From Flaccisagitta enflata (Eukaryota; Chaetognatha; Sagittoidea; Aphragmophora), in assembly GCA_965153355.1 (NCBI GenBank), contig OZ231127.1, positions 20,584,001-20,648,000 of the forward strand: a stretch of 64,000 bases of DNA. The letters run 5' to 3'. Shown here piece by piece: positions 10,370 through 20,654 of this stretch; position 1 is the first letter of the stretch, and the number at the start of each line of letters is the position of its first letter. The translations under genes were made by a program, and so were the position numbers. The notes beneath the pieces are model-generated. The model worked only from the letters and a program-made list of their open reading frames with translations, was not told the DNA's origin and made no database searches.

Positions 10370-11117
10370 GTCGCGTGCTACGCAACTCTACACCCCGCCA
10401 TGTTGGTCAGTCGGTCGGTCGGTCGGTTGGTCAGTTGGTCGGTTGGTTGGTTGGTTGGTTGGTTGGTTAGTCCCCTTTTTACTTTTGAGTTTTGGGCAGC
10501 GGCCCCAAAGGGCAGATGTCCTGTAGGACACAGGGGGGAATTTCCAGATGTCCGTCCGTCCGTCCGTCCGTCCGTCCTTCCGTCCGTCCCCCCCCTTTGG
10601 CCCTTGAAGCGTCAAATCCTCACTCTCAGGCCTAATTTAGTCTCTTTAAACCCTCAAATCAGCCCTCCAGCCCTCAAATCAGCTCTCCAGACCTCATATC
10701 GGCTCTCAAAGCCTAAAATCAGCTCTCTAGGCCTCAAATCTGCTCTCCAGACCTCAGATCAGCAATCAAGGCCTCAAGTCAGCGTTCAAGGCCTCAAATC
10801 AGCCCTCCAGGCCTCAAATCTTCCCCTAAGGCCTCAAGCCTGCCCCCAGACTTCAAATCCCGCTTCAAATACCTCAGGACGTCTGGAAATTCCCCCCTGG
10901 GTCCTACAGGACATCGGCCCTTTGGGGCCGCTGCCCTGCTCTCATTCCACTATTTCAGTTGATCACTCCAAGCAGGGCATCGGGTACCGCTGACCATGTG
11001 CGATCCTTGGATGACTAGTTGAGCATACTGCTCCTGCCCAGATGCCCTAGTGACCTTCTCCAGCACTGCTCCTGCCCACCTGCACGCGACTAGGGTAGCC
11101 GTGTATACGGCCTTGTT
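10370..11117 (+). repeat. Hairpin-terminated repeat type A, interrupted by a double-hairpin element
   Basis: It starts TTTAGTCGCGTGCTACGCAA and has a GTCGGTCG/GTTG array up to about 10470. Its tail, GCCCACCTGCACGCGACTAG followed by GCCGTGTATACGGCCTTGTT, is at 11075-11117. The 10491-11030 block between belongs to a different repeat family, which evidently inserted into it. Confidence 0.75.
10491..11030 (+). repeat. Double-hairpin element (type D)
   Basis: The left arm contains GGGCAGCGGCCCCAAAGGGC and GTCCTGTAGGAC. The right arm (about 10885-10945) is its inverse, ending GGCCGCTGCCCTGCTCTC. A characteristic tail follows: AAGCAGGGCATCGGGTACCG, then ACCATGTGCGATCCTTGGAT. The core is a degenerate 20-bp array of CTCAAATCAGCCCTCCAGGC-type units. 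Other copies lie near 25370, 38823, 39478, 58470 and 62567. Confidence 0.75.
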
Positions 11118-11350
11118 TTGTTTTGTTTTGTTATGATGATAAATTGAATGAGTGAATAATCATGAACAAATAAACGAAGGGACAAACAAACCTATGAACT
11201 AACAAACTAACAATCAAACAAAAAAAAAAACAAAAAAACGTACGAATAAACAAACGAACAAATAAACAAGCGAATGAATGAACAAATGAACAAATAAATG
11301 ACTGCAGGACTGATTAAATTGATGAATGAATGATTAGAGAAAGGAAGGTT
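11118..11350. repeat. AAACAAAC/GAATGAAC low-complexity stretch
   Basis: Short A-rich words such as AAACAAACGAAC and GAATGAACAAAT recur. Not coding. Confidence 0.6.
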
Positions 11351-11770
11351 TGATAAAATGCTATTTGATATTCATTTTGTTCCACCCTTTAGTTTTAATC
11401 GATCTTTCTGGACTTTTTACTCTTTATTTACTGCATCTCTCGCTCTCTTTCACCTTTAGTTTCCATCAATTGTTTCTGTCTTCTGCTGATGATGTAGTGA
11501 CTGAAAGCAACTAAATTGAACAATGTAAATATCATAACAAGGCACCCAAAACATTTTGTAAATGTCATTGGGTGTTTAATGTGTTTAGTGCGATACTTGA
11601 ACACTGTTGACTGTTAACATTATTATTCTCAGATGCATGAAAGTATTTTAAACACTTTTTGGGCAGTAGCTTCAAAGGGGCCATTGACATATGCTTAGGT
11701 GCATGGAAAATCATGGAGCATTTTATGATCTAAGGGTTTGAGTTGAGTTGATCTGTTGTTAGGGCTGTTC
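11351..11770. other. No recognisable feature
   Basis: No gene, repeat or motif that I can support. Confidence 0.4.
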
Positions 11771-11875
11771 TTTAGATGCGTCCTCGCATCTCTATAAGAG
11801 GGTCCGTCCGTCCGTCCGTCCGTCCGTCCGTCCGTCCGTCCGTCCCGTCCGTCCGTCCATCCATCCGTTACGCCT
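11771..11875 (+). repeat. Hairpin repeat type F with (GTCC)n
   Basis: TTTTAGATGCG-type start: GATGCGTCCTCGCATC is a near-perfect hairpin, followed by TCTATAAGAGG and about 15 GTCC units. The inverse order is found in the array at 26120-27490. Confidence 0.7.
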
Positions 11876-12566
11876 CTTTAAAAATTGCGTCTCTCAGCTG
11901 TTTTTGGCCTCGGCGAGAACGTATACTGAATCAAACGATCGATACACGTGTTTTCAGAGACTTCTTTGACTCTTATGTCAGATATTCCAGCAGTTTGTCT
12001 ATCTGTTAAGTCTGTTCATCCATCTGTCTAATGCGTATTTCATTCCACGTAAGGACACAGTCAGGACTCATCGTTGCCCGGTCGGGCTTGTTTTTTCGCG
12101 GTACCATGAGGAATAACACAAAGTTAGGGTGAAGGAACTTTGTCGGTTAGTAGTGTCTTAACCATAAAGAGGTGATTTCATTTTTATGATTTCACACTGA
12201 CAATTATGGCAAATTTTTTTTGAACTTCTGTTATTGCCAACCAAAGAAAAAAAAAGAAATTAACTTGTAGGGACTATGAATTTGCATCTGTTGTAGGCGG
12301 AATTTTGTTGGTGGTGGGTCTGTTAAAGCAAGGTTCAACTGTACTTAATCAATTAATGAGCACTTTATGTATTTTTTTCGGAAAAATTATTGAGTTTCCG
12401 TGACTTTAACAATAATTATCAAAAAATCATGCAACAGAAAATGACAAAAAAAAAAAAACCAAAAAAAAAACATAGGTATGGTATAAAAGTTCTTGTTATG
12501 CATATTGTTTACTTACTTCTTGTAAATTGATGAATAATTAGTGACTTATTTTATTAGAATGATTAA
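11876..12566. other. No convincing gene; pogo-like fragment near 12250-12345
   Basis: Mostly unique AT-rich sequence. The segment around 12250-12345 (TTGTAGGGAC and GGTTCAACTGTACTT) resembles the better copy at 51880-52035. Confidence 0.35.
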
Positions 12567-12735
12567 AAAATGATTACTCCTTCATGATTTCATGCCCTTA
12601 ACAAGTGCATGATTACATGGAGGAGTTCCTCCTTCAACTCCTCCCTCCTCCATCCGCCACTAGCCCAGTGGAATCTTGGAGGTGATTCTAAATGTAGAAA
12701 TGGTAGATGAAATCATGACCCATGATTACACTATG
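12567..12735. repeat. Small inverted repeat
   Basis: ATGATTACTCCTTCATGATT on the left is mirrored by AATCATGACCCATGATTAC on the right; the interior also contains the palindrome-like GGAGGAGTTCCTCCTTC. It may be a tiny MITE. Confidence 0.4.
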
Positions 12736-12780
12736 AAATTAAGGCAGTCGAATCACAGCGAGCGGGACTCGCGGGAGTAG

Positions 12781-13095
12781 CTTCACTATGACTCTCCGTC
12801 TTCGCCTCCTCCTCCGCCATCGCCTCCTCCTCCGCCTCCTCCCCCGCCTCCTCCTTCGTCTCGGCCGCTTACTCCCCGCTGGGTCCGCTCCTTGTGGCCC
12901 CGGACTCTTCCGCCTTCCTGCTCGCCCTCGCCTTCTCTTTCAGTCGACGACAATACTGTTCCTAAGAGACTTTGCATTACTCTATCTTCGGATAGCTCAT
13001 TATCAAGCTCTTCATTCAAATCATGCGACGAGGAAACTACATCTCCTAAACGCATATTCGTTGTCCATTTGTCATCCGACGACGACTGTTTGTAG
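12781..13095 (+). CDS. Possible 3' exon: proline-rich then Ser/Asp-rich protein end
   Basis: This GC-rich stretch is open from just after a TAG at 12778-12780 to a stop at 13093-13095. It encodes a proline-rich run (SPPPPPSPPPPPP type), then a short region with two tryptophans, then a Ser/Asp-rich tail. The tail contains the same motif twice: VPKRLCITLSSDSS and SPKRIFVVHLSSDD. The two copies use different codons for the same residues (AGA/CGC for Arg, AAG/AAA for Lys, GAT/GAC for Asp), which argues for protein-level conservation and so for this strand. The minus strand is open here as well, with Gly/Glu-rich composition. The LINE abuts its 3' side. Function unknown; the true 5' end is not known. 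Confidence 0.4.
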   Translation, partial: LHYDSPSSPPPPPSPPPPPPPPPPPSSRPLTPRWVRSLWPRTLPPSCSPSPSLSVDDNTVPKRLCITLSSDSSLSSSSFKSCDEETTSPKRIFVVHLSSDDDCL

Positions 13096-13107
13096 ACACC
13101 GGAAATT

Positions 13108-14530
13108 TTACTTAGGATGTGTGGTAACAACAACAACAACAACAACAACAACAACGCAAAGGCTGCTGTATTCAAAAATTGATCGGATTATTGACTTGTA
13201 AAGTCTACCCATCATATTTGGATTGTGTTTTGCGGAGAAAGCCGAGATGGATCTTAGTAGATTAAGGCGCTTGTATGACTTTGCTATGATCTTTCCAGTT
13301 TGCGGCACCCAAGTTGATCTTTTGTCAAACCTGACCCCCAAGAAGTCTGCTTCATTTGTCAGAGAGATATTTTCACCAAACAGCCCAATTGAAAAGTTGT
13401 TGCTTATTTCATCATCATGCCTTGGGCATTTGGTGAACAGAATGAGTTTTGACTTTATTGGGCTTAGTGTTACAAACCACTTTCGGCACCATTCTTCCAC
13501 TTTTTTAACTTCTCTTTGCATGATAATTTTAGCGTCGCAAGCCTTCGTATTTGTTGTCCACAGTCCCACATCATCCGCAAATTGGGAAGAGTTGATGCTT
13601 CCTTTGTCAAGAACGTCTGTAAGGTCGTTTACAAAGATGAGATAGAGGATGGGTGATAGGCACAATCCTTGCGGCGTCCCTGCCCTAAGGTCGACTGTTT
13701 CTGACCAGAGGCCGTCGAGACAGACTTTAAGCGTTCGGTCGTCAAGAAATGAAAAAAGAATATTTTTCATTTGCCTCGTCAAACCTATCTTGTTTATTTT
13801 ATACTTAACACCATTTTTCCAAACAGCGTCAAAGGCCGCTTTTACGTCCAAGAATAACGCCAAAGTGCAGTTCCTCCTTTTGAATCCGTTGTAAACACCC
13901 TGGGATAGCCGGAGAAGGTGTTCTTGAGTTGACCTTCCTTTCACAAAACCAGCTTGGTGGTCGTTTAGAAAATCAAGGTCATCGAGTTCTTTCATGAGAT
14001 AGGCGTAGATGAATCTCTCATACAACTTTCCCAAACAGGCCAACAGAGATACTGGTCTGTAATTGCAAGCTTGTTTCTTGTCTCTTCCTGGCTTTGGCAC
14101 CATTCTTACTTTTGCCTTTTTCCATGCCAAAGGGAACACATTTTTGGATAAGCATTGGTTAATCAGGTTACAAAATATTTGTTTTGTCGCATTAGAGCAG
14201 AGCTTAATCAGATCATAGCTTAACCCATCTTCACCCGCAGCTGAGTTTGCCTTGGTTTCAGAGAGCAGTTTGTCAAATTGAGGGATGTGTATGTTTTTGA
14301 TCTTGTTAATTTCTATCTCTTTTGTTTCTCTCGATATCTGCTCATCAACTTGTCTCTTAAATTCATTGTCAAACATTGGACTGTTTGGAGTCTGGTGGAC
14401 TGAGTTAAGGTATTTTGCAAATTCATCAACCTTTTCCTTGTTATTTGAGGTTAGGAGGCCGTCCGCCATTTCAAGTGGAGTTTCGGGCTCTTCAATTTCT
14501 TTATTTATTTTTATATTTATTGAAGGTTTT
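13108..14530 (-). CDS. LINE ORF2, reverse transcriptase part (frameshifted, truncated)
   Basis: It encodes the polymerase that copies the LINE RNA at the nicked target. The order of motifs is right: YRPVSLLACLGKLYERFI (template-binding region), LFLDVKAAFDAVW (motif A with the first catalytic Asp), AGTPQGLCLSPILYLIFVND (motif B), QFADDVGLW (motif C, the Asp pair), then LSPIKSKLILF. All three catalytic aspartates are present. The frame differs by one base from the endonuclease part; the shift falls in an A-rich run near 14510-14525, where both readings encode a similar Lys/Asn-rich stretch. The protein stops after FEYSSL in a valine run made by the (GTT)n tract, so the thumb domain is lost. This copy cannot make a full-length enzyme. 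Confidence 0.85.
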
Positions 14531-15610
14531 CCACATTTTGTATGAGTCACTTGCATTGCTAATGTCCTCACACATCCTTTCAACTTCCCTCTCATCAAAT
14601 TCTCGAATCTGCGACTGAATCTTGTGGTTTAGACGGTTATAAACCTTTTGGCTGAGGGGGTTAATTGCTTTTTTCCTATTTTTCATTATAGTTTTCCTTA
14701 GTTTGATGTTGTCACGGATTTCTTTCGGGAGAAACCGACTCTTTTGCTTGACTGGCCTTGTGTTCATTTCCTTAGCTTCAAGGAAGATTTGGTTTATACT
14801 ATCAATATTTTCGTCTACAGAGTCAGACTCAAAGAATTTCTCTGAAAGAGGCTTATCAGCTGTCTGAGCCCACATAGTCAAATTTGTTTTCATTAACGGA
14901 TTGACCTGTTCATTGGTAGAAAGCTTTGTCACTACAGGTAGGTGGTCTGAACCAACGTCTCCCTCCACGTAGCAAGATTCCATTAGTCGACTTCCTGCTG
15001 CATCCGCAATCACAAAATCTAAGACATTCATTTGTCCGGTTGAGTTGCTAACGTAAGTTGGTGAACGGGCATCGAAGTAGATCAGATTTTCATCATTCAG
15101 GGTCTGTAACAGCCTGCTACCAAATCCGTTGGTCGTACGAGATCCAAATGCTGAGTAGGGGCAGTTAAAATCACCCACTATAAATCCACCAATATTCTCT
15201 CCATTGAATTTAATGTTTCTGAAGTCTGTGAAGATGCCGTGCAGGAAATGATTCCGTGGATGATTGTAAATACAGATGAGTTTTATTGGATTACTGTTTT
15301 GCTGTTGGGGCAGTAGAACTACTGCAATAGCCTCAAAGTCGTCACCAACCGTGGTCAGGTTGACTTGTAACGATGACCACCTTTTAGGTATAAGTAAAGC
15401 GACACCGCCAGCCGTAGCCATTGTATCTTTATATTCTTTGTCGCTTCTTATCATTGAGTATCCCCTTATGTCTCTAATGATTGTATCCCTTTTAAGTCGA
15501 GTGTCTGAAATTGCCAAAACACAGTTATTTCCTTGTGACTCTAAGAATCTACGAATTTCAGGTTCACGAGATCTAAATCCATTAGCATTAACGGAATGAC
15601 TTTGATTTGA
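14501..15610 (-). CDS. LINE ORF2, endonuclease part
   Basis: It encodes an endonuclease/exonuclease/phosphatase-type domain that nicks target DNA. Visible motifs in order are NANGFRS near the start, AISDTRL, GDFNCP, a DFVIAD segment, and GSDHLPV with the catalytic Asp-His pair. The position usually filled by Glu in ISET is Asp here. A linker of about 130 residues follows before the frame closes at 14501. The frame is continuous with ORF1: the only thing between them is the UGA at 15613-15611, and there is no ATG before the NANG motif. ORF2 must therefore be reached by readthrough, reinitiation or from an ATG outside this frame. Confidence 0.85.
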   Translation of the reverse strand, partial: SNQSHSVNANGFRSREPEIRRFLESQGNNCVLAISDTRLKRDTIIRDIRGYSMIRSDKEYKDTMATAGGVALLIPKRWSSLQVNLTTVGDDFEAIAVVLLPQQQNSNPIKLICIYNHPRNHFLHGIFTDFRNIKFNGENIGGFIVGDFNCPYSAFGSRTTNGFGSRLLQTLNDENLIYFDARSPTYVSNSTGQMNVLDFVIADAAGSRLMESCYVEGDVGSDHLPVVTKLSTNEQVNPLMKTNLTMWAQTADKPLSEKFFESDSVDENIDSINQIFLEAKEMNTRPVKQKSRFLPKEIRDNIKLRKTIMKNRKKAINPLSQKVYNRLNHKIQSQIREFDEREVERMCEDISNASDSYKMWKTFNKYKNK

Positions 15611-16040
15611 TCACTGAATGTCCCTCCTTTGGCTCGAAGTAGCCGCATTTGCCCTTCTCTCAGCTGCCGTCCTTGCCCAGACTGTAGGCGTGGATAGGTT
15701 CCTGGCTGAGAGTGATTCAATGCATGTTTGGGCAAGAACACGGCAGTCAGATTCGTTGGCAGACTGACCAGATGCAACTGCCTCTTTCACTGCCTCAATG
15801 ATCATATGAATGCACAGTGAGAGCGCATCAATCAGCGATGTTTGTGGTTGACTTGTTTGTTGGCCCAAGAGTGGAAAATCCGTTTGCATGTTGCTGTTGC
15901 TGGATCTAGCGCCGGTAGCTAAATCGCTCATGCTGCTGTCAGCGCCGCCAATGCCGCCGTCCCCGCCATTACAGCTGCCTCCGAATCTGCCTCCACCTCC
16001 ACCACACATCTCAGACCACAGGGCGCTGCCGTTTCTATCG

Positions 16041-16111
<71 letters not shown>

Positions 16112-17698
16112 GACGTTGTTGTTAACGTTGTTGTTAACGTTGTTGTTGCTGGTAGTAGCAGTAGAGATTGCGCTTCTGCGCCTTTCTTTTTCAGCCGCCA
16201 CTGCTTCCTTGTATTTTGGGCAGCCTCGATAATTCGCCACGTGATGACCATCGCAATTTGCGCACTTTGGGTCACTTCTATCTTGTGGGCAGTCTCTGAC
16301 GCGATGATCGCCGCCGCAGCGAAGACATTTTTGGCGCGGTGCTTGACAATCCCAATGTTGGTGCTCAAAACCTTGGCACCTGAAACACTGCTTTACTTCC
16401 GGGTCTGGCTCATACTCCACCGTAGTGAAGATTTGATGGTAAACAACCAGCTTGTTCTGCAAGATTTTGTCTTTCTGGGCTTTTGATGAGAACGTGATTT
16501 TGACTGTTGTTGATTTCTCCAAAGAACCTTTCTTGTTGAACCTTTCAATTTTCTTTAGAAAAAGGTCTTCCTCGGCTAAATGAGATTCAATTTCTTCATT
16601 CGTAATAGCGATCGGCAGTCCAAGAATCAAGACCGGCTGGTCGAGGGAATTCTGTTCAGGAAGCATGGGCGTCCCCTTTCCGTGGGTTTGATGCTCCGGC
16701 CACTCCTGGCGCAGTAGATTGTAGTCGTGGGGTGAAGCTCCAGTAACGCGAATGTCACCTGACTGCATCACCTTAATCTCCTTAATTTTTGCTCCCGGCT
16801 TGAGCTCTTTCAAGATTGACGCCAACTCCTTTGGGCTTCTTTTGACTTCAACAGGCATCCTGTTTTTCAAAAAGATGGGTAAGATAGTGTAGGAGGTCCC
16901 AGTGCTGCTTCCGTTGACACTTTCGCCACAGCTGCCACTTGTGTCACTCCTACCACCAGCTCCGCTACTTTTACCCCCACCGCCACTGGCGCCGCCGTTG
17001 CTGCTGCCGCCCTCACCACTACCCTCACCACCGACGTCACCACCACCACCACCACCACCACCAACGCAACCACCGTCACCGCCGCCGCTGCGTTGATTAT
17101 CGTTTTCGTTGGCACCGATTTGGTCGACACTTTCGTTTGCTGTTTTGTTGTTGTTTTGTTTGGCTTTATTGTTGTTTTGTTTGGCTTTGTTGTTGTTTTG
17201 TTTGGCTTTATTGGTTTTTCCTTTGACTTCCTCGTAATCTTCATTATCGCTGTTGTCGTTGACTTTGTCGCCGTTTGATACTTGCTCTTTGAGGGTTTTG
17301 GCAATTACCTCAATGATATCGAAAAGGGCTAGGTTAGCAAAATCAGGTGACTTCTCGCTCCTTCCACCCTTTTGCCACTGAACATTGATCTTCCCAGAGT
17401 GGTACATATCGAAATGGGCACCTTGAAAACCAGTGGCGGTTGTCAAATCAAATTTAACTCCGTTATCCAAAGATAATTTGGTTGCTCCTATTCCTTCGAG
17501 AGTGGAGCTTACTAGCTCGACTGCAGTCGGGTCTACAAAAAGACCGATCGGTGCTGTATCTGAAGTGTCAATATTCCATTGGTAGACGTAGATAAGTTTG
17601 TTGGTCAGCTTGTGGACGTTTTGAACAAAACGTTTGGCGTTTTCATCCTTTATCTGGCTTTCATTCAGCTCAGGCGGTTTATTTCGATTCGGCGGCAT
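15611..17698 (-). CDS. LINE ORF1, zinc-knuckle gag-like protein, intact
   Basis: This 695-aa protein would bind the LINE RNA and form the particle with ORF2. It begins at ATG 17698 (MPPNRNK). The N-terminal 150 residues are globular with no family recognised. A short repeat follows (KAKQNNN three times, about residues 168-190), then a Gly-rich segment (about 205-265). Next is an RRM-like region of the kind usually seen before the knuckles (about 275-430). Three CCHC knuckles lie at about 437-490: CFRCQGFEHQHWDC, CLRCGGDHRVRDC and CANCDGHHVANYRGC. A poly-Asn run of about 30 (a TTG microsatellite on the plus strand, 16039-16128) follows. The frame is uninterrupted despite two microsatellite-like tracts inside it. 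Confidence 0.9.
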
Positions 17699-17700
17699 CT

Positions 17701-18216
<516 letters not shown>

Positions 18217-18364
18217 CAGACAAAATACATGGAAAACAGTCCGATGTTCTGATAAACTAACAGATCGATTTATGAAGCAAAAAGTTGCTGCGTCGATGTG
18301 ATACCCAAAAGTACGATTGCAACAGGTTGGAGTATTGCAATGCCTCTATGTGAATTGAATCACA

Positions 18365-18652
18365 CTAACGCAGAAACCGTGGGCAAGAAAAGCTATGCCT
18401 TGAACAACTGAATATTGCCAAAAAGGCAAAAAACAAGAATTGTTTGGACAATGGGGGTGTAAAGATGCAATGTTTGAAATATTCCAAAATGCTTCCACAA
18501 ATGTTTATGTTCTCATTCAGGTCTTTCCCTGACGATAGCCTTGGGCCGAAATCTATATCGGAAGAGTCGGGTGTATCATTATGCAAAAGGTTTTTTGATG
18601 AGATCATCATCATCAGGGAAAGTTGGAACATTAATCTTAAGATACTTACCAT
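18365..18652 (-). CDS. Possible small secreted or membrane protein
   Basis: A 95-codon frame starts at ATG 18652 with context AAAATGG. The first 20 residues are hydrophobic (MVSILRLMFQLSLMMMIS) and could serve as a signal peptide. A polar middle follows (NDTPDSSDIDFGPRLSSGKD), then a hydrophobic segment (QFLFFAFLAIFSCS) near the end. The start ATGGTAAGT also looks like a splice donor, so an alternative is that this is intron sequence. No family recognised. Confidence 0.22.
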   Translation of the reverse strand: MVSILRLMFQLSLMMMISSKNLLHNDTPDSSDIDFGPRLSSGKDLNENINICGSILEYFKHCIFTPPLSKQFLFFAFLAIFSCSRHSFSCPRFLR

Positions 18653-18715
18653 TTTTCTTTTTTTAAGTTTTATTCATCTTCCATTTTTTTCTAAATCTCG
18701 ATTTAGCCCCTAATT

Positions 18716-19800
18716 AGTATATTGTAGTGCAGCTGGTTTTGCACCTGGATTATTGATAATAAGGAAAAAATTAAAACCCATTAGTTTTTTTACACCTTAA
18801 ACTGCGAAAAATTTGTGAAAATCTTCTGCTTTTATACAAAAAGACTTAGTAATAGACAAAATATAATTTTCCTAATTGATATCTCGATCTCATTTTTAAC
18901 AAAACTGGGTACATTTTCAAAAAGTACATATAGTATTGACAATCTTTACATGCGCTAAAAAAATAGAAGATGACTGAAATTGAAAAAAAAAAAGGTAAGT
19001 GTTTAGTAATCAATGATTTTATACTCCCTGATGATGATGAGCTGATCAGAAGACCTTTTGCATATTGAAACACCCAATTGGGAGAGTTATTCTTACAAAT
19101 TAGATATGGTAAGAACTAAGAAGTATCTTTTTATACAGCCTCATACACCTATAGAAAGTTGTCACTCTGTCTCTGGTTCCTCTTCAATTTGACTGTAGGT
19201 TTGCCGCTTAACCTGTTAGAAATACAATTAAACCCGCTATAACTGACCCTTAATATAAAACAAGCGACACGGAGACACAATATTGTTGCGGACAGGTGGC
19301 CTAGGAATTCCAAGCCCCCTCCTTCACACACGCACACACTGCAGCATAAAAATGCACATTTCTTTGCATTTTTAACTCGACCGTGATGGACCATCGGACC
19401 AATAGACAAATGGACCAACGGATGGACCAATAGATGGACTGACGGATAAATTAAGCCTAAAATAAAAAGAAGTTTTTTTCCATGAGTGGTAACTAAGTAG
19501 TTTGGTTTTCAAACTTCCCTCCGCTCTTATCAGGAATGTTTATTTCTGCAACAGCCCCCCCCCCCCCCGAAAAAAAGTTACAACAACGACAATGAAAAGA
19601 GGAAAAGGGCACCAAAGATTGGACTTCTGGCTGATTGCCTCTTGAATATCTTTTTTACGCGTACCCTAATTTCTATTATTCCTAAAAGTGATTTTAAAAT
19701 ATTTTTTTTTGTTATCATGAAATCATGTCATCTACCGGCAATGTGTTATAGTGAAACACGTAGCTTGAAATTGTCGCCCTCTAAGGCTTGTTCACGTTGA
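18716..19800. other. No convincing gene
   Basis: AT-rich sequence. A pogo-like fragment (AACCCGCTATAACTGACC) lies near 19230. A short G-run and low-complexity stretches are otherwise all I see. Confidence 0.35.
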
Positions 19801-19856
19801 AGCTGTAACTAAAATTGAAGAGTCTGATGTTTAGGAAGACCCAAACACAGGCACAT

Positions 19857-20003
<147 letters not shown>

Positions 20004-20309
20004 CTTTAAAAAGATAGATGATTACTTAATTGATGTAAAACTGGCATAGCCCGTGATTGGTCGAGAGATAAAGATAGATTGATAGATAGCTAGACAGATA
20101 AATAGACAGATAGATAGATATATAGATATACCTACAGATTAGTAGAGGCCGTAATGCATGAGGAATATTGAGCAGTGTCCCTCAGTTGGTCACTCTGTTT
20201 GTTGGTTTATCATGTACGTCGATTTTTGCAGTTTCATGTGGCTGGACCAGCGTGAGTGCCTGAATGGTCTTCTATATCAGTGCTCCTACCCACCCACAAG
20301 CACCATTTT

Positions 20310-20500
20310 CAATCACGTGCCACATGACTCTATAAGCAACGGGGGTCGTTGGTCTGTCTGTTGGTTGGTTGGTTCGTTGGTCAGTCTCGTTTGTCAGTTT
20401 TTCATTTTTTGCATCGTCGCTCCTACTAAAGTGCTTAAATGTCCTCTCACATCACTGCCCCTGCCCACCCGCGACTGAAATTGCCGTGCACTTGGCGTTT
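20310..20500 (+). repeat. Hairpin-terminated repeat, diverged type A
   Basis: ATCACGTGCCACATGACTCT at the front, a GTTGGTTG array, then GCCCCTGCCCACCCGCGAC and CCGTGCACTTGGCGTTTG. The tail is diverged from CCGGCCTTGTT. Confidence 0.55.
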
Positions 20501-20654
20501 GTTTTTTTTTCGATTTCTCCTCCAAGCCAGTGACACAAGAAAACCTCCTTGAGGTTTTTTTTTGGTACTTAATGTTCATGCAAAGGTAAATGGGCGCAGA
20601 TTTGGAATTAGCTCCACCAGGGTTATCTAGTAAATTTTTTGTGCGCGATTTGGA

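Larger units (their letters stand above)
13108..17700 (-). mobile_element. Jockey-like non-LTR retrotransposon (LINE), 3'-damaged
   Basis: On the minus strand come ORF1 (zinc-knuckle nucleic-acid binding protein), then an apurinic-type endonuclease and a reverse transcriptase. The three CCHC knuckles with ANYRGC and the FADD reverse transcriptase motif fit the Jockey group. ORF1 has an intact ATG and frame. ORF2 follows in the same frame after one UGA and is broken once by a frameshift near 14515. The reverse transcriptase ends prematurely in a (GTT)n tract at 13125-13156, so the thumb and 3' UTR are missing. No poly(A) tail or target duplication is visible. The upstream sequence to about 17880 may be its 5' UTR. 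Confidence 0.9.

Noticed and set aside
16022-16140. Plus-strand Leu-rich frames opposite LINE ORF1
   Set aside because: They mirror the poly-Asn tract of ORF1.
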